Positions 17,050 to 29,603 of a DNA stretch of 64,000 nucleotides are shown here, piece by piece. The translations under genes were made by a program, and so were the position numbers. The notes beneath the pieces were generated by a model. It made no database searches, had not been told where the DNA came from, and worked only from the letters and a program-made list of their open reading frames with translations. This stretch comes from Tetrahymena elliotti 4EA (taxonomy: Eukaryota > Ciliophora > Oligohymenophorea > Hymenostomatida > Tetrahymenidae): contig JH720299.1 in the NCBI GenBank assembly GCA_000231825.2, forward strand, positions 1,807,848 through 1,871,847, written 5' to 3'. Within the stretch, counting starts at the first letter, position 1, and the number at the start of each line of letters is the position of its first letter.

Positions 17050-18397
17050 TCATTAGCATAACTTACTTATTGGATTTACCTTATATGCATTTCTCTTGCA
17101 TTTAGTGCAATCTGTTGAAAGGGAATGGAGCATGCTTTACAAGAGCTATTACAATCTTTACAAATATAATTTTCAACATATTTTCTTAAAATTGTTTTAT
17201 TTCATTCTAAACAATCAATACCAACATAACCATCAATGCATTTTTCACAAGTAAAACTATCTAAAGAGCAAGATTAACAACTTTATGTTGAAAAAGCATT
17301 AAACTTTCCTTTACAAGTTTGACAGTTTTATTCTAATCCTCCATCACAAGTTTTACAAGAGTAATGGCATTAATTATAAATACTAGAGCTATCTAAATAA
17401 TCACCATTATTCACCTAATAAGCAAAAGATTTACTATTTTTGGGTAAAATAGATCCATCATAGCAAAAAAGATATGAATAATAATTACCTAAACACTTTT
17501 TCTACATTGTTGAATGACATTTGTCTTATTTACCTTAAGATAAAAAGATACCATTATCTATTTAGCATTTTTTATATGTTTTTGAAGAAGTATTTACATA
17601 ATATTCTGGTTTACTTTTACATTCTATTTATGAAACACAAGAAGAATTATCAAAAATAAACTTTGTGTTAGCTACATTTTTTTAGATTTGAACATTTAAA
17701 ATAACTACTTTAGAAAGGAGAGAGGAGAGCAAACTCCATTAAATTTCATTCTTCTAAGAGCAAACTGATTTACAAGATCCATTATCATACTTAACATCAG
17801 ATGGATTAATTTAATTACTTGGGCATAAATAGCAAGTATTATAATCAGGAAAAACTACAATTGAACTATTTAAACAAGATACTTATTAAGAATTTTTACA
17901 AATGCACTGTGATGAATCAATCTATTAGTGCTTGCCTAATCCCAAACATTATAACTCTCTCTATCCAGGAGGGTAATTTTTCTAACAATTACCATCTAAC
18001 CTCTAAGTTACACTTTATGATGGCCTATATAAACATAAAAAGCAACCTCTTTATTAATTGTATTTGATAAATCATTACAGGATATTCCATCTTCAAAAAA
18101 ATATTTGTATTTATTGTAGTAATTAAATTGTATTCCTTGTTTTCCTATTTCAATAAAATCTTTGAATTCTTCCAATATTTCATCATTCTAATTCAACAAC
18201 AATATTTTTTTCACTCTTTTATTTCTACTTTTAAAATTTAACATTTCAAATCCAAATTATTCAAATAAATTTACATAAATTCTCTACCTTATTTTTCTTA
18301 GGATTTTAGAGCTGTAATATGATGATGAACTTAATCCATAATCTCTCATATTTTCAAAAGCTTGGTCTACCTTAAAATATAAAGAAAAATTATTCAT
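17050..18397 (-). pseudogene. Decayed Cys-rich (furin-repeat-type) surface protein gene
   Basis: From MNNFSLYFK at 18397 the frame runs VDQAFENMRDYG.. to DGISCNDLSN. It then has to shift frame to continue RGCFLCLYRP, LDGNCQKNYPPG, SQCICKNS, TCYLCPSN, GSCKSVCSQ, SSCVSQIECKS, QCHYSCKTCDGG, NCQTCKGKF, SCQSCSLDSFTCEKC and VGIDCLE. The repeated CxxC spacing is typical of the large ciliate family of furin-like Cys-rich membrane proteins. Three lesions are visible: a frameshift at about 18.02-18.05 kb, an in-frame TGA at 17202-17204 where the CxxC spacing predicts Cys, and a frameshift at about 17.12-17.14 kb (CKAC.. versus DCTKCKRNAYK). No signal peptide or upstream exon is found, so it may also be 5'-truncated. 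An unusual intron could rescue a shift but not all three. Confidence 0.62.
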
Positions 18398-21300
18398 TAA
18401 TTATTCTTAAAATATGAATTTTTCCTGAAATAGTTTATAAATAAAATTGTGTATGTTTGTATAAATAGATAAATATATTTGAAAATTCTTTTAAAAAAAT
18501 TATTATTTTATCGAATTTTAAATAATAAATTAGTTATTTGAATGATTTAAAATTGAGAATTTTTTTGTGTTTGAATATTAATTATAAAAATATAGTAAAA
18601 CATTAGTTTTCAATAATAAATTTAAAAATGTTTGACTAAAATAATCTATTTTTCTTTTTAATATCTGATTATTTACTTTCTATCTCGATTATTCCTAAAA
18701 AAAGAAAATAGATATCTAATAGTGATTTTTTATCAATTATTTATCTTCTAAAATCAAATTAAAAGTAGACTAAAATTATCAAAACATTATAGAAAGATAT
18801 TTTAAAATATTAGAAAACCATCATTTTATTATAAATAGGGAAGAAAACTTTTTAAATTTATTTAATATATAAGATAATATCTATTTAGACAAGTGAATAA
18901 AACTCATTAATTGATCCAAAAATATGGTTTTTAAATTTTGAGGTTTTTGCTTTAGTGATTACTGCGTAATACAAAAAAAGTTTTATTGAATGACTATATA
19001 TTGTATAAATGATGTATTTAATTAAGAAAATTAATTATTACTGCTTTTACTTGGTTACAGAATATTTAAATAAGAATGATAAAATATGATCGTCAATTAT
19101 TAATATAAATTAATGAAAAATAGATCAGATTTTCAAGCTAATTACTCTTAAATATGTGTGTTTCTATCTGGTTTTTTTTAATATTGATAATCAAATTCTA
19201 ATCTTTTAAATTTGCTAGAGTATCTCATGTTTTGTGTTAAACTCTAATTCCTTAACTTTTAAAGCATTTTTCTATTTCAAATTTAAAACTTACAATAATT
19301 GAAGATAAAAAATATTTTAAATCTAATTTTAATATTTTATTCCAATTAAAAAATTGTCTTACTATTAACAAATGTATATACAAAAGCATTATATTCAAAT
19401 TATTTAGGTCAGTAATTTAGTATTCAGAATAGGATTTTTAATTTATGTTTTTTAAATTTATATATTCACTTAAAAAAATCTTTCTGAATAATATTCAAAA
19501 ATTTCAAAGAGAGAGTATTTTTGTCTTTATAAAATTACTATTTTTATTTTGCTTTAAAATTGAGCTAAAATTATTATAGAGTTAATTATATTTATAATAA
19601 TCATAATGCATAAAAGCTTTATTTATCTATTAACCAAATCTAATCTGTTAATGTTATGAAAACAACAATAAAATTTTTAAAAGTTAAATAAAGTAATCAG
19701 AAACATTTTATTCTATTTTGATCTCATAAAAATAATTCAGATTCCATTTTAAATATTATTAAGATTTTTTTAATCTTTTAAATAGATTTTCTTGAATACT
19801 TAAATAATTTCTAGATGATTTAATAGATATTTATAAAAATTCTAGATTTTATATTTAAAATAGTGTAACCCTTTAAATTAAGTTAGGGTAAATCAATTCT
19901 TAATTCATGAGACTCCTATTTATTTAAGCAATATAAATAACTTATTTTAAGAAAGAGAGTTACAATTTTTATGATGAAAAAATAAGAGTTATTTCTAAAA
20001 AATGCAGAAATATGATGAAAATATGATTCCATAAACAATAACTTACAATTAAAATTAAATTTTCCTCATTTCTTTTACCATAAAAACCCAAAAATCAATA
20101 TGAGAAAAATAAGGTTTTTTAGATAAAAATTTTAATGAAATCTAAGCATAGAGCTCTAAAAATTAATAAATTTGAGGAGGAAAATAATAGTGATTTTATG
20201 GTATTTTAATTTAGAAAATATTATGGATATCCTCATTCAATAATTTAAATTTTAAAAAAATGTAAATATTCATTTATTTACAATTTATTGGATCTAAGAA
20301 AGTATTAGCTACTGAGTAATTAAATATTATTTTTAACCTAAATCACAAGTATCATACATTTTTTATTGAGTGTTTCAATATATGAGCAAATATCTCTTCA
20401 AATTCAATCACTAGAAAAATCATAAATACACAAGGAAAGTTCGGTTATTTAAAAATAATTTTATCACTACACTTTAAAAACATAAAAAAATAGTTATTTT
20501 TTCTTCTTTTTTTTCAGTATACAATAATATATTTTTAATAAATTAACAATTTGCTTCAAATAGTTCTCAATCTGAATTCCATTTTAATCATTTAAATTTA
20601 GCTTTAAAAGCCCGATTTTCTTATTTTGGTGAATTATAAAAACCAAAAAATTGACAAACTTAGAACTATTTAAATATTTCAATAAATAAATAATCTTAAA
20701 TAATGATGTAGAGTTATTTTTACAAATTATCACTAAAATTCATATATGCAAATTAAATAAATCATTTTTAATACTTAAAAAAATGAGATTCAATAATATT
20801 TTTAAAATTTTAATTTTAATTTTTAAATTATGTTTTCTCACTCACTTACTCTTCAAAACTTAGTTTTTATTATTTTTAATTTTATATGTTATTAAACATA
20901 AAATTTGTTGTCTTTTTAACTATCTAACCCAAAAAAAATGTAAGTAGCCGTTTTTAAAAAAGAGAATTTTAAAATATATTTATAAATAACCTTTTATCTC
21001 CTTTTGATGGTAAAATTTAAATATTTTATGTAATTGATTAAATTTTTTGATTTAAAATGTTGAAATAGTTATTCTATAGACTTTATAAAATTGAATACAT
21101 ATTAAATTTGCCACCCTTAATCCAAATTAATATTAATAGCTAAGCCTTTTAAATAAATTTGCTCAAACAGTGTTACTATTTTAAAAATGGATGAATAAGC
21201 TAAAATTAATTGACGTATTTTTAAAAATCAGTGGTAATAATTATTATTATTGTTTCGAATATCAATTTTCCACAAATTTAATATTTTTTTTAATTCCTGA

Positions 21301-21788
21301 TTCCTATTCTCAGCTTAATTAAATTGATGCTGATTTGATTTAACCAAACGATTTTATTGATTATTTTTCTATTTCTATTTTTTGATAAAGAATATTTAAC
21401 CACCAGATTTACTCAATTTTGGGATAAAATAAATACTAAAAGAATTGTGAGGCTATCAAAGCTAATAATAACTACTTAAAATCATCCATAAACATAAAAA
21501 AATTTGATAAATTCTTAATTAATATGTCAAGCTGAAATTAAATAGAAATGTTCTAATATATAATCTAATTAAAAACCTAATTAATATCTATTTTGCATAA
21601 CCAAGTAAACTGTAACATTTTATCATAAAATGACAACATAAAGAATTTACATCAAAATATATAGCTTGATAAACACTATTTTAAAAGGTAGTTAAGAAAT
21701 CCCAAAGTAAAGAATAAATATAAATTAAATTCAAATAAAAGTTCATTAAAAAAAAAATAATAATTTGTTAATTAAAAAATATAGCATC
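18398..21788. other. Gene-poor, extremely AT-rich region (3.4 kb)
   Basis: No open frame in the ciliate code with ordinary amino-acid composition on either strand, and no RNA gene or clear repeat. It probably contains the promoter of the plus-strand gene at 21789. Long runs of A or T and short oligo-A/T motifs dominate. Confidence 0.5.
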
Positions 21789-22517
21789 ATGAGCTTTTAT
21801 CCAGCTGGAACAATACTTCACGAAGAAAATAATATTAGATATTAAATTTACTCAGAGGAATACTTTGAATCTGCTTATGAAACTGTTGTTGATTCAAGAC
21901 TTATTGAGGGATCTATATACTCTGATTTCTAGGTTAGCAGATCTGTTATTGAAGAAGGATCAAAAGATTTTATTAATAATTCTGTAATTAGGATCATTGC
22001 TATTGATACTTCTTCTGATTCCTTAAAAGTAGTTGGGTCTATTTTTGCTCAAGATTTTACTAGCTTTATTGAATCTTAAAAAACCTCTTCATCTTCCAAA
22101 AATTTATAGATACTAAAAAAAATTAACTAAAAATTAATATAACCTCTTACTAGTATTCAATTTAAAGAAGGTGATATAATAATTGGCTCTGGTTATGGAG
22201 TTAGAAAAGAATATTAAGACTAAAAAATTGGTAAAAATCTTGCTATACTATTTTTAAGTGTTTCTCTTGACTCACCCTATAAAGTATTCTGTGGATTGTT
22301 TTACTCTAAAAAAGCCTCTACAATTATGGTAAAAGAAGGAGGTTTCTTAATGTGTTAACTTAAACCTGAAAATTGTAAAGATATAGACTAAAACGTTTCT
22401 CAATATATGAAAAATAATGTTGAAATAGTTGCTTACTTTGATGGAAATAAGGATATTTCTTCTCTTTAAAAATTAAAACACCTAATGAAATAAGAAAACC
22501 CTTTACAAATAGCCTGA
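21789..22517 (+). CDS. Unrecognised 242-residue protein, family copy 1 (GNAT-like by inspection)
   Basis: Single exon, MSFYPAGTILHEEN.. to ..PLQIA then TGA. I do not recognise a named family. Visible features: VVDSRLIEGSIYSDF near residue 40, IEEGSKDFINNSVIRI near 60, GSGYGVRKEYQDQKIGK near 145, FLSVSLDSPYKVFCGLFYS near 165, MVKEGGFLMCQ near 195, and a conserved end with MKNNVEIVAYFDGNK. The order basic-Gly motif, hydrophobic strand, then VKEGGF is reminiscent of GNAT N-acyltransferases, but I rate that as inference only. There is no signal peptide or membrane helix. A copy of identical length lies at 42915 and a decayed copy at 37915. Ten or more in-frame TAA/TAG codons confirm the ciliate code. 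Confidence 0.82.
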
Positions 22518-22877
22518 AATTAAACTAAAGAATATTTATAATTGAAAACTAAACTAATTTATAAACGATATAATTTTATCTATTTTTACTTTATTTTGTA
22601 ATAATTAACTCACATCTTCAAAATATTAAAAAGGCAAATTAAAAATTTGATTGAAAAATCATATTAATAAAATAAATTTATTTTTTGCATTTTTACTTTT
22701 AATATTCTTTTGAAAAATCAAGAACTATGTTATAATTTTATATTTTTAAAAAATTTTATGAAGAATAGAACATCTATCTACTTCAAATAAATTGTTGGAA
22801 ATACATAGTTATAATAATAATCAAATATAACATAATTTTCAATTTATCTTTGCTTTTTTAAGAGCAATTATGTTTCT

Positions 22878-24665
22878 TCACATATATATTTAATTTTCAA
22901 CAAGATCCTTAAGTTTAAGGATCATATTAATTAACTTGACTTTTGTTTTCTCATTCAGTTTATTATAACTAATTTTTTTTTTACAAAATTATATTAGATT
23001 GTACAATAAATATTAAAAGTAAGATGAAAAGAATAATTTTTTGATAAGATTAAATTTACCGAAGATTAAGAGTTAGGTATTTGATATTTAAATGTGTCAA
23101 TGAAGAAACAAAAGCTAATCCACCTTCATTAGTGATTTAATTTAAGCTTTTTAATTTCAATTAAAATATTTATCCAAATAAAAAATAAATATTTTATAAT
23201 TTTTATTAATTAAAGTTAAATTTTAAAAATATTATTCAAAAAAAGAATAATAAAATTTGTTACTCAAAGTAAGCAATTAATTTATACAGACTCTAGCAAT
23301 TTACTAATGCAGAACTAAAAGAAGATATACCTAATTCACCAATTTAATTGTTACTTTTAAAATTATTTATCAAATGAATAATCTAAAATATTTTTTTTTA
23401 TTAAGTTTAACAAAATAAAATTTTATTTAGAAGATTTAAGTTATTTATTTCTAATAAATCAACAATTTTAATCAATTTTTGATTTGTTAAACTCCATTCA
23501 AAAATAAATATAAAAATATAACCTTATATTTAGATATAAACTGTTGAGATTTTAGTTGGTTCCCAAAGCAGAACCAAAAGCTTTTAATCCTTTATCTCCT
23601 ATCGAATTAATACTTTAGTATTTAAAAATATTTTATCCAAAGATGGAGCATAGAAATTATTAAAGTATTTACCTTGCACTGAAATATAGACTTTAGAGAT
23701 TAGTGCAAAGAGCAAAAGCGGAACTTAAATCTGATAAACCTTCATCTTTAATTTAGCTCTCACTTCAAAAATAATAAAAAAAGTTCATAAGAAATAATTA
23801 AATGGAAGATATGATAAAAATTTCTAAAAGTAAAATCATGAATTAAAAACGAATTTTATTTTTATAAAAATGTTTAGATAAGATAATACTCTTATCAATT
23901 CCTAGTTAGAGTTTTTCTAATATTTTTTATAATTTTAGTTTCAATCATTATTATCTGAATATCTCAAATAATATTTCTTTATATTTATAATCAATTAATC
24001 TAATTTTATTTAATTATTTACTTGAAGTGGAGTTCTAGATTCTAAATAGAAGTACATTTTCCCAAATGTGATCCTAAAGCTGATGCACCGCTTTATCCAA
24101 AATAATTTCCACTTTTAATATATTTTTTGATATATTGCCATTAAATTTAAATCAAAAAAAAAAATAATTGTAGATAAGTTCAATCTTTTTTTAAAATAGA
24201 TAAAAAAAATAAAAAATCATTTTTGATAATTTTAGGTTATCAAATTTGTAAACATTTTTATTACTCAAAGTAGAGTAATAATCTAGTTATACTAGGACAT
24301 GCTGTCAAAGATTAGCCTAGCTCTGACATTCCTTACTAGTCTAATTAATTATTCCTTTTAATAATTTTAAAATAAAAAGAAAAGTTAAAAATCTTCTTCA
24401 AAATCTAATTATTTCTACCCTAAAAAAAATTTTAAACTTTAGAGTCTGTTACAAGCTTTTAGAGAAGAAGTTATAGCTGATACTCCTTATCCACCTAATT
24501 AATTACCACTATTATTTTTTAGAAAAACAAATAAATATCTTTTAAAAAATTAATAAAAAAAAATTTTTACTCAAGATACAAAGTCAATGAAGAAAGATTA
24601 ATGCATTTTCCTAAATTAATTCCTAAATTTATTGCTCCAGGAATACCAATCTTTTTATTACTTTA
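22878..24665 (-). CDS. Leucine-rich-repeat protein A, one repeat per exon
   Basis: Eight minus-strand exons of about 85-95 bp, each one ~28-residue LRR of the ribonuclease-inhibitor-like type (N-x-I-G-x-x-G-x-x-x-L-x-x-x-L-x-x-C-x-x-L-x-x-L-x-L-x-L). From the 5' side: KIGIPGAINLGINLGKC (24.6 kb), QLGGQGVSAITSSLKAC (24.5), QLDQQGMSELGQSLTAC (24.3), FGQSGASALGSHLGKC (24.07), KDEGLSDLSSAFALC (23.7), IGDKGLKAFGSALGTN (23.6), IGELGISSFSSALVNC (23.3) and ITNEGGLAFVSSLTHL (23.1). A final exon reads NEKTKVKLINMILKLKDLV.. to TGA at 22878. Introns begin GTAA-type and fall at the same place in each repeat. The 5' end is unresolved (see 24860-25540). LRRs bind proteins; the partner is unknown. Confidence 0.72.
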
Positions 24666-24859
24666 ACAATAAAATAAAAAATAAACTCAAAATATTCACA
24701 AAAAACTAATTAAATTTGTGCAAAACTAAAAGGTAGAATTAATTTTAATTTTATTAAAAGTTAATTTTGTTAATTTAATTTGGCTTGTTAATTATTATTA
24801 AATTTATTAATTTTAAGAATATCAAATAAATTTTAATGAGAAAATTTAAAATGAATTAT

Positions 24860-25540
24860 AATTACCTCATTCTAATATCTACATCAGTAAGAGTTGATAA
24901 TTAAGAATTTTAAAACTTTTTTATATTTTTTAACAAAATATTGTTTCAGTCGTTGTCAAATCAAATAATTACATCTTCAAGATTTTTAAATTATTTTTTT
25001 TATAATAACATTTTTTTCTTATTTTGCTTATTCTGAACTCTATTAAGATTTAATTAAATTAAAGATTGAAAATTGACTCCAAAAGATATTGTTTTAATCA
25101 AAAAAATTTGAAATACAATTCTTAATATCCAAACAAATTCAGAAAATATTAAACGTATTATGTTTATTACTATTGAATGAAATTTATTTAGATTACTTTT
25201 TAAATTAAAATTTTATTTGACTTTCATTAAAAAAAATTGTTTTCATTAAAACAGACTAAATGAGCAAAAATTGAGGTATTATCTTCATTTTTAATTATCA
25301 ATATATATTATTTTTATAGAGCATGATTCATTTGCTTTTTATTCTTTGTTGAATATTCCATATAAAAATTGAATAATTCTTTCTATTTCAATATTAATGA
25401 AAAATTTATCAATTTCTGATATTAATTTAAAAAGTTTACTAAAGTTGATAAGGTAGAAGTTTCTAAATTTTTGAGATAAAAACTTCTTTTATATGCTTTC
25501 AATTTTTCACTTTCTAAGATCTATACAAAAAAATTCTAAA
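24860..25540 (-). pseudogene. Probable degenerate 5' part of LRR protein A
   Basis: Two coding-like blocks lie upstream of the repeat array. About 24867-24990 reads KNLEDVII, TGA, FDND, TGA, NNILLK.. QLSTLTDVDIRM, ending at a GTAATT donor: an LRR-like segment with two in-frame TGA codons. About 25224-25530 reads ILESEKLKAYKRSFYLKN, then LETSTLSTLVNFLNQYQKL and NFSLIL, ending at TGA 25224-25226 without an obvious donor. Composition (K, E, S, Q, Y) is unlike the flanking AT-rich filler. Either these are true N-terminal exons with introns I could not place, or the 5' half of the gene has decayed. It is divergent from, and within about 100 bp of, the gene starting at 25614. Confidence 0.4.
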
Positions 25541-25613
25541 TAAAAATAACCACTGGAAATTATTAAAAATCAAAAATTAATTGAAAGGCAACAAAAGTTA
25601 TTAATTGCTATTT

Positions 25614-26939
25614 ATGGAAATAAATTTCAGGAAATTTGATTTTAGCATTGCCCTAAAAAATGGAGTACCTCAAATAGAAGAATAAAATCTTTTAGAAATG
25701 TAATTATAATAAAATAAAAACGTTCTCTGCTACTAACAAAAGTAACAAAGTTAAAAAAATAATAAGAATATGAGTTAATCACTCTAGATTTTACCTCTCA
25801 AAAAAGTGAATCGTATTAAGAAAAAAAAACAAAAGCTTGTCAGTAAACAATTTGTTATTAAACCAATATTTAGCTTTAGTGATGATCTGAAAATATCTTC
25901 TGGCTTGACATTAAGTAAATAGGGGATTCTTAAATTTGGTTTTTCTTTAGGGCATGTTATTTTTGGCTATTAAAAAACTTAATCAATCAAGTTTTTGCAA
26001 AATGATTAGATTTTCTAAAATTTTATTATTGATAATCAAGATTTTCCTCAAGTATCAGTAGAATAAGCAATTCAGTTTGTTTTATAAACTCCATGCAAGT
26101 ACATTTAGGAAGTTAAAGCTGCTCTTACTAATTATTAATAAGTTTAGAAAGTTTTATAAGATAGGTTTGATTAAATTTAGCTTACAAAAGAGGAAAAGTT
26201 ACTTTAAGATGAAGAATTTTAAAAGCATAGAGAGTCATGTTTTGAATATATTTAATAATATGCAAAAGATAATGAAGGATAAATGTTCTAATATTCAATA
26301 GGAAGAATAAATTATTAAAAAAAAGGAGTTGAAATAGTACAAGCAGGGTATTCAAAGCCTTTTTTAGATTTAGTAGGAGTAAATCCATCTAACTTAAGTT
26401 CTTTATTGTTAAGAAATCAAAGAATAGAACTTATAAAAGATTAAGATGAAATAACAAGATTATCTATTCTTGGAATCACAAAAAGTACCTCTGGTAAGTA
26501 AGAAGTTAAAATTTCTTTTAAAATAAATACTTTTGATGGATTTGATATATCAATTATTCAAACGAAGAAATAATTATCTCCTTCATATAAGGCAAAGAAA
26601 TTTTTTAATTTGCCATTTGAATATATATTTTCAATCACAGAATTTGATGTAGGATTAGAGGATCTTTAAAATCTAATATCTTACAGATAAAAAATTATAA
26701 ACTCAGAAAGACTCACATTTGATGAATTTGTAAACAAAGAACTCTCTCTTCTTTTTGAAGATGTTGAATATTCAATTCTTTCTTAGTAATTTATAGATTA
26801 ATATTACCTAAACAATATTGTGAAGATTAAAAAATTATAAGCAGATAAATAAATAAATCAGCAGAGGTGTAGCTATAAGACTAAAAATTTTTCTGTAAAT
26901 TAATCATAACAATAATAGATTTAAATTATGTATAAATGA
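25614..26939 (+). CDS. Hypothetical 441-residue protein, tandem paralogue a
   Basis: Single exon from MEINFRKF to a Q-rich tail (QSQQQQIQIMYK) and TGA. Family not recognised. Clear similarity to the next gene, 27597-28865, throughout: PLKKVNRIKKKKQK (basic, possible nuclear signal, about residue 50), HVIFGYQKTQ, QVSVEQAIQFVLQTPCKYIQEV, MFQYSIGRINYQKKGVEIV, QAGYSKPFLDLVGVNPSNL, KISFKINTFDGFDI, LPFEYIFSITEFDVGLEDL and LTFDEFVNKELSLLFEDVEYS. The block around AGYSKPFLDLVGV has the look of a PAS domain core, with low confidence. Start chosen by alignment with the paralogue start. Differs from b by loss of the N-terminal NCQSCNP cysteines and by the longer tail. Confidence 0.8.
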
Positions 26940-27596
26940 ATCAATAGTAATTAAAAAATTCTGTAATCTAAATTAAATTTATGAACATAATCCATTTTAT
27001 TTTTACTATTAATTCTAAATTTTTTTATTTGAATTTTTGATTTTTATTTCAGCTATTTTTGTAATTTTAATATTTTTATGATAATAGAATAAATTAAAAA
27101 CATTTTCAGGTTTTCCAATTTAATTTAATTCAATCATTTTGGAATATTTATCTTAAAATTTTATTTCAATTTTGTATTGAAAATTAACATTGAAAAAAAA
27201 TTTTTAAATAGTTTGAATAAAAACTAATTGTTTAAATATAAAATAAAAGTGAATTCATTACAATTTGAATTTTTATATTAAAAATATTGATAATTTTATA
27301 ATATTTTTTCTATTTTTTAAATAAATTTGGCATATAAAAATATCTGAAAGGCAGTCATTTATTTTTCCTTTCAAGTCAATCTCTCTTTAAGGTACTTTCA
27401 TCGTTTCTATTGTTTGAGTGTGTATTATAATTTCTACTTATTCTTAATGCTACTTTTACATATAATAAAGTTTACATTCATAATATTTTTTATTCATTAA
27501 ATTAATTAAAGTAGAAAAATTAATTTTCATAATTAAATTTTTCTCATAGTTAGCAAAAGACTTCTAAAAAATAATAAATCATTGCTACCTTTTTAA
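26940..27596. other. Spacer between tandem paralogues
   Basis: AT-rich, no coding block. Presumably carries the 3' end of copy a and the promoter of copy b. Confidence 0.5.
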
Positions 27597-28865
27597 ATGG
27601 AAGTACAATTTAAAGAATTAAGATTGAGCTTCTCAGGTAATTGTTAATCTTGTAACCCCACTGAATCAATTTTAGGTTTTATTGAAGAGGATTTAAGAGT
27701 AATAAGTTAAAAAACATTTGATAATAGTAATACAAATTAGAGTAGATAGAATAATTATCATTAATAGTTAGAAATGAATCCTTTAAAAAAGGTTCATGGA
27801 ATTAAGAAAAAAAAAACAAAAAAATAAAGAAAGGTATAAATAGCGATAAAATAAATACCTGCTTTAATCAATTGTGATGACATACTGTAATTATCAACAA
27901 CTTTTGCTATTAATAATTAAGGAATAATAAAATTAGGTTTTCAACTTGAACACATTAGTTTTGGGTTTTAGTAAACTCAACTAACTAATTATCTACAAGA
28001 TAACTAAATATTTTAAATTCATATATTAAATAACGATTAAAAGCCACAAATTTCAGTAGAATAAGCTTTAGATTATATTCTACATACTCCTTGCAAACAA
28101 ATATAAGAAGTAAGAAATGCTCTACTAAAATATAAGTTAATGTAAAAATCAATATTCAATTTAATAGATTCGATAGATAAAAAAGAGGAATTTCTATTAT
28201 TCTATAATGAAGAACTTAATAAGCATATAAATTCGTGTAACGAATATGTTAAAAAGTATGCATAAGAAAACGAAGAGCAGATGTTTTAGTATTTGATTGG
28301 AAGAATCAATTTCCAAAAAAGAGATGTAGAAATTGTTCAAGCAGGTTATTCCAAATCTTTTTTAGAACTTATTGGACTTAATGCTTAGAGTTTAAGCTTT
28401 TTGTTGATGAGAAATTAAAAAGTAGACCTTCTCAAAGATGAAGAAGAAATGATGAAATAATCACTGGTTATTTTTTAAAATAATAAATTTACTGAGAAAG
28501 AAATTAAATTATCTTTCAAGATTACAACATTTGATGGGTTTGAAATAATCCTGTATTAAACAAAAAGATTAGTTTATCCAACCTATTTGGCAAAAAAGTT
28601 TTCTAATTTACCTTTGGAATATATATTTTCTATTATTAATTACGATGTTGATCTAGAGGATCTTAAAAATCTGATCACTTATAGGCAAAAAATACTTTAA
28701 AATAGAAATAATCTTACTTTTGATGAATTTATTAACAAAGAACTCTCATTCTTATTTGAAAGTGTAGAATATTCTGTACTTTCATAAAATCTTATTGAAA
28801 AATTCTACCTAAATAATATAGAAGAACTCCAAAAAATAAATGATTCTAAAAAAAAAAAAAATTGA
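27597..28865 (+). CDS. Hypothetical 422-residue protein, tandem paralogue b
   Basis: Single exon, MEVQFKELRLSFSG.. to a Lys-rich end and TGA. Same architecture as the gene at 25614: a short N-terminal block with CQSC (residues about 17-20), basic GIKKKKTKK segment, QISVEQALDYILHTPCKQ, a central block IVQAGYSKSFLELIGLN, KITTFDGFEI, LPLEYIFSIINYDVDLEDL and LTFDEFINKELSFLFESVEYS. The pair lies in the same orientation 657 bp apart, a simple tandem duplication that has since diverged. No signal peptide, membrane helix or named catalytic motif is visible. A PAS-like sensory or regulatory role is a guess from the central block; the basic segment suggests nuclear location. Confidence 0.8.
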
Positions 28866-29603
28866 ATCATATTATTTGTTTTATTAATTAAAAAAAATAT
28901 TTTATTTCATTCATCTTATTGTGTTTCATACTTCAAATTATTACCAAAATAAAAATAAATAAAATTTTTAATATTATTTAAAAAAAATTCCAATATTTTG
29001 TATTCAAATAACACTTTGAAAAACAAAAAGTTCTTTTGTTAAAATTTTTTAATTTATTTGAGAAAATAATTAAATTTATTTTAAAATTTAATTTAAAATA
29101 ATTTTGACACTAGATTAATTTGCTTAAAATTAAAAACAGTAAGTAACTTTTTAAAATAAAGTTATTAATAAAAGAATTTAATTCCTAAAGATTAGAATAA
29201 AAGGTAATTCACAAATTCTTTTTGATATAGATTAATAATAATTTGTGAAATCAAGGGTCTTTAGTTATGAGGGAATTGAAAGAAATATGAATTTAATTAA
29301 GATAAATGAAAAAAAATGGTTTGAATATTCAAAAGTAAAATAAAATTTGTCTCAAGGAAAGATACTTAATGAAAAATTCATATTATATCTATATAATATT
29401 ATATTTCCTCTTTTTACTTTAATATTTAATTTGTTTAATGGTAGATTTCATTACTGCTTAGCATTAAATCTTATTTTGTTTGAAATCTATAAAAGATTAA
29501 TTAGCTTCCTCTAATCTAATAAGAACATATCTAAATCAATTTTTGTATAGATAATTAGAATTAAAGAATAAACAAAAAGATCTATCTATTGATATATAAT
29601 AAG
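28866..29603. other. AT-rich spacer upstream of the large secreted protein
   Basis: No coding block recognised. Likely promoter region for the gene at 29604. Confidence 0.5.
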
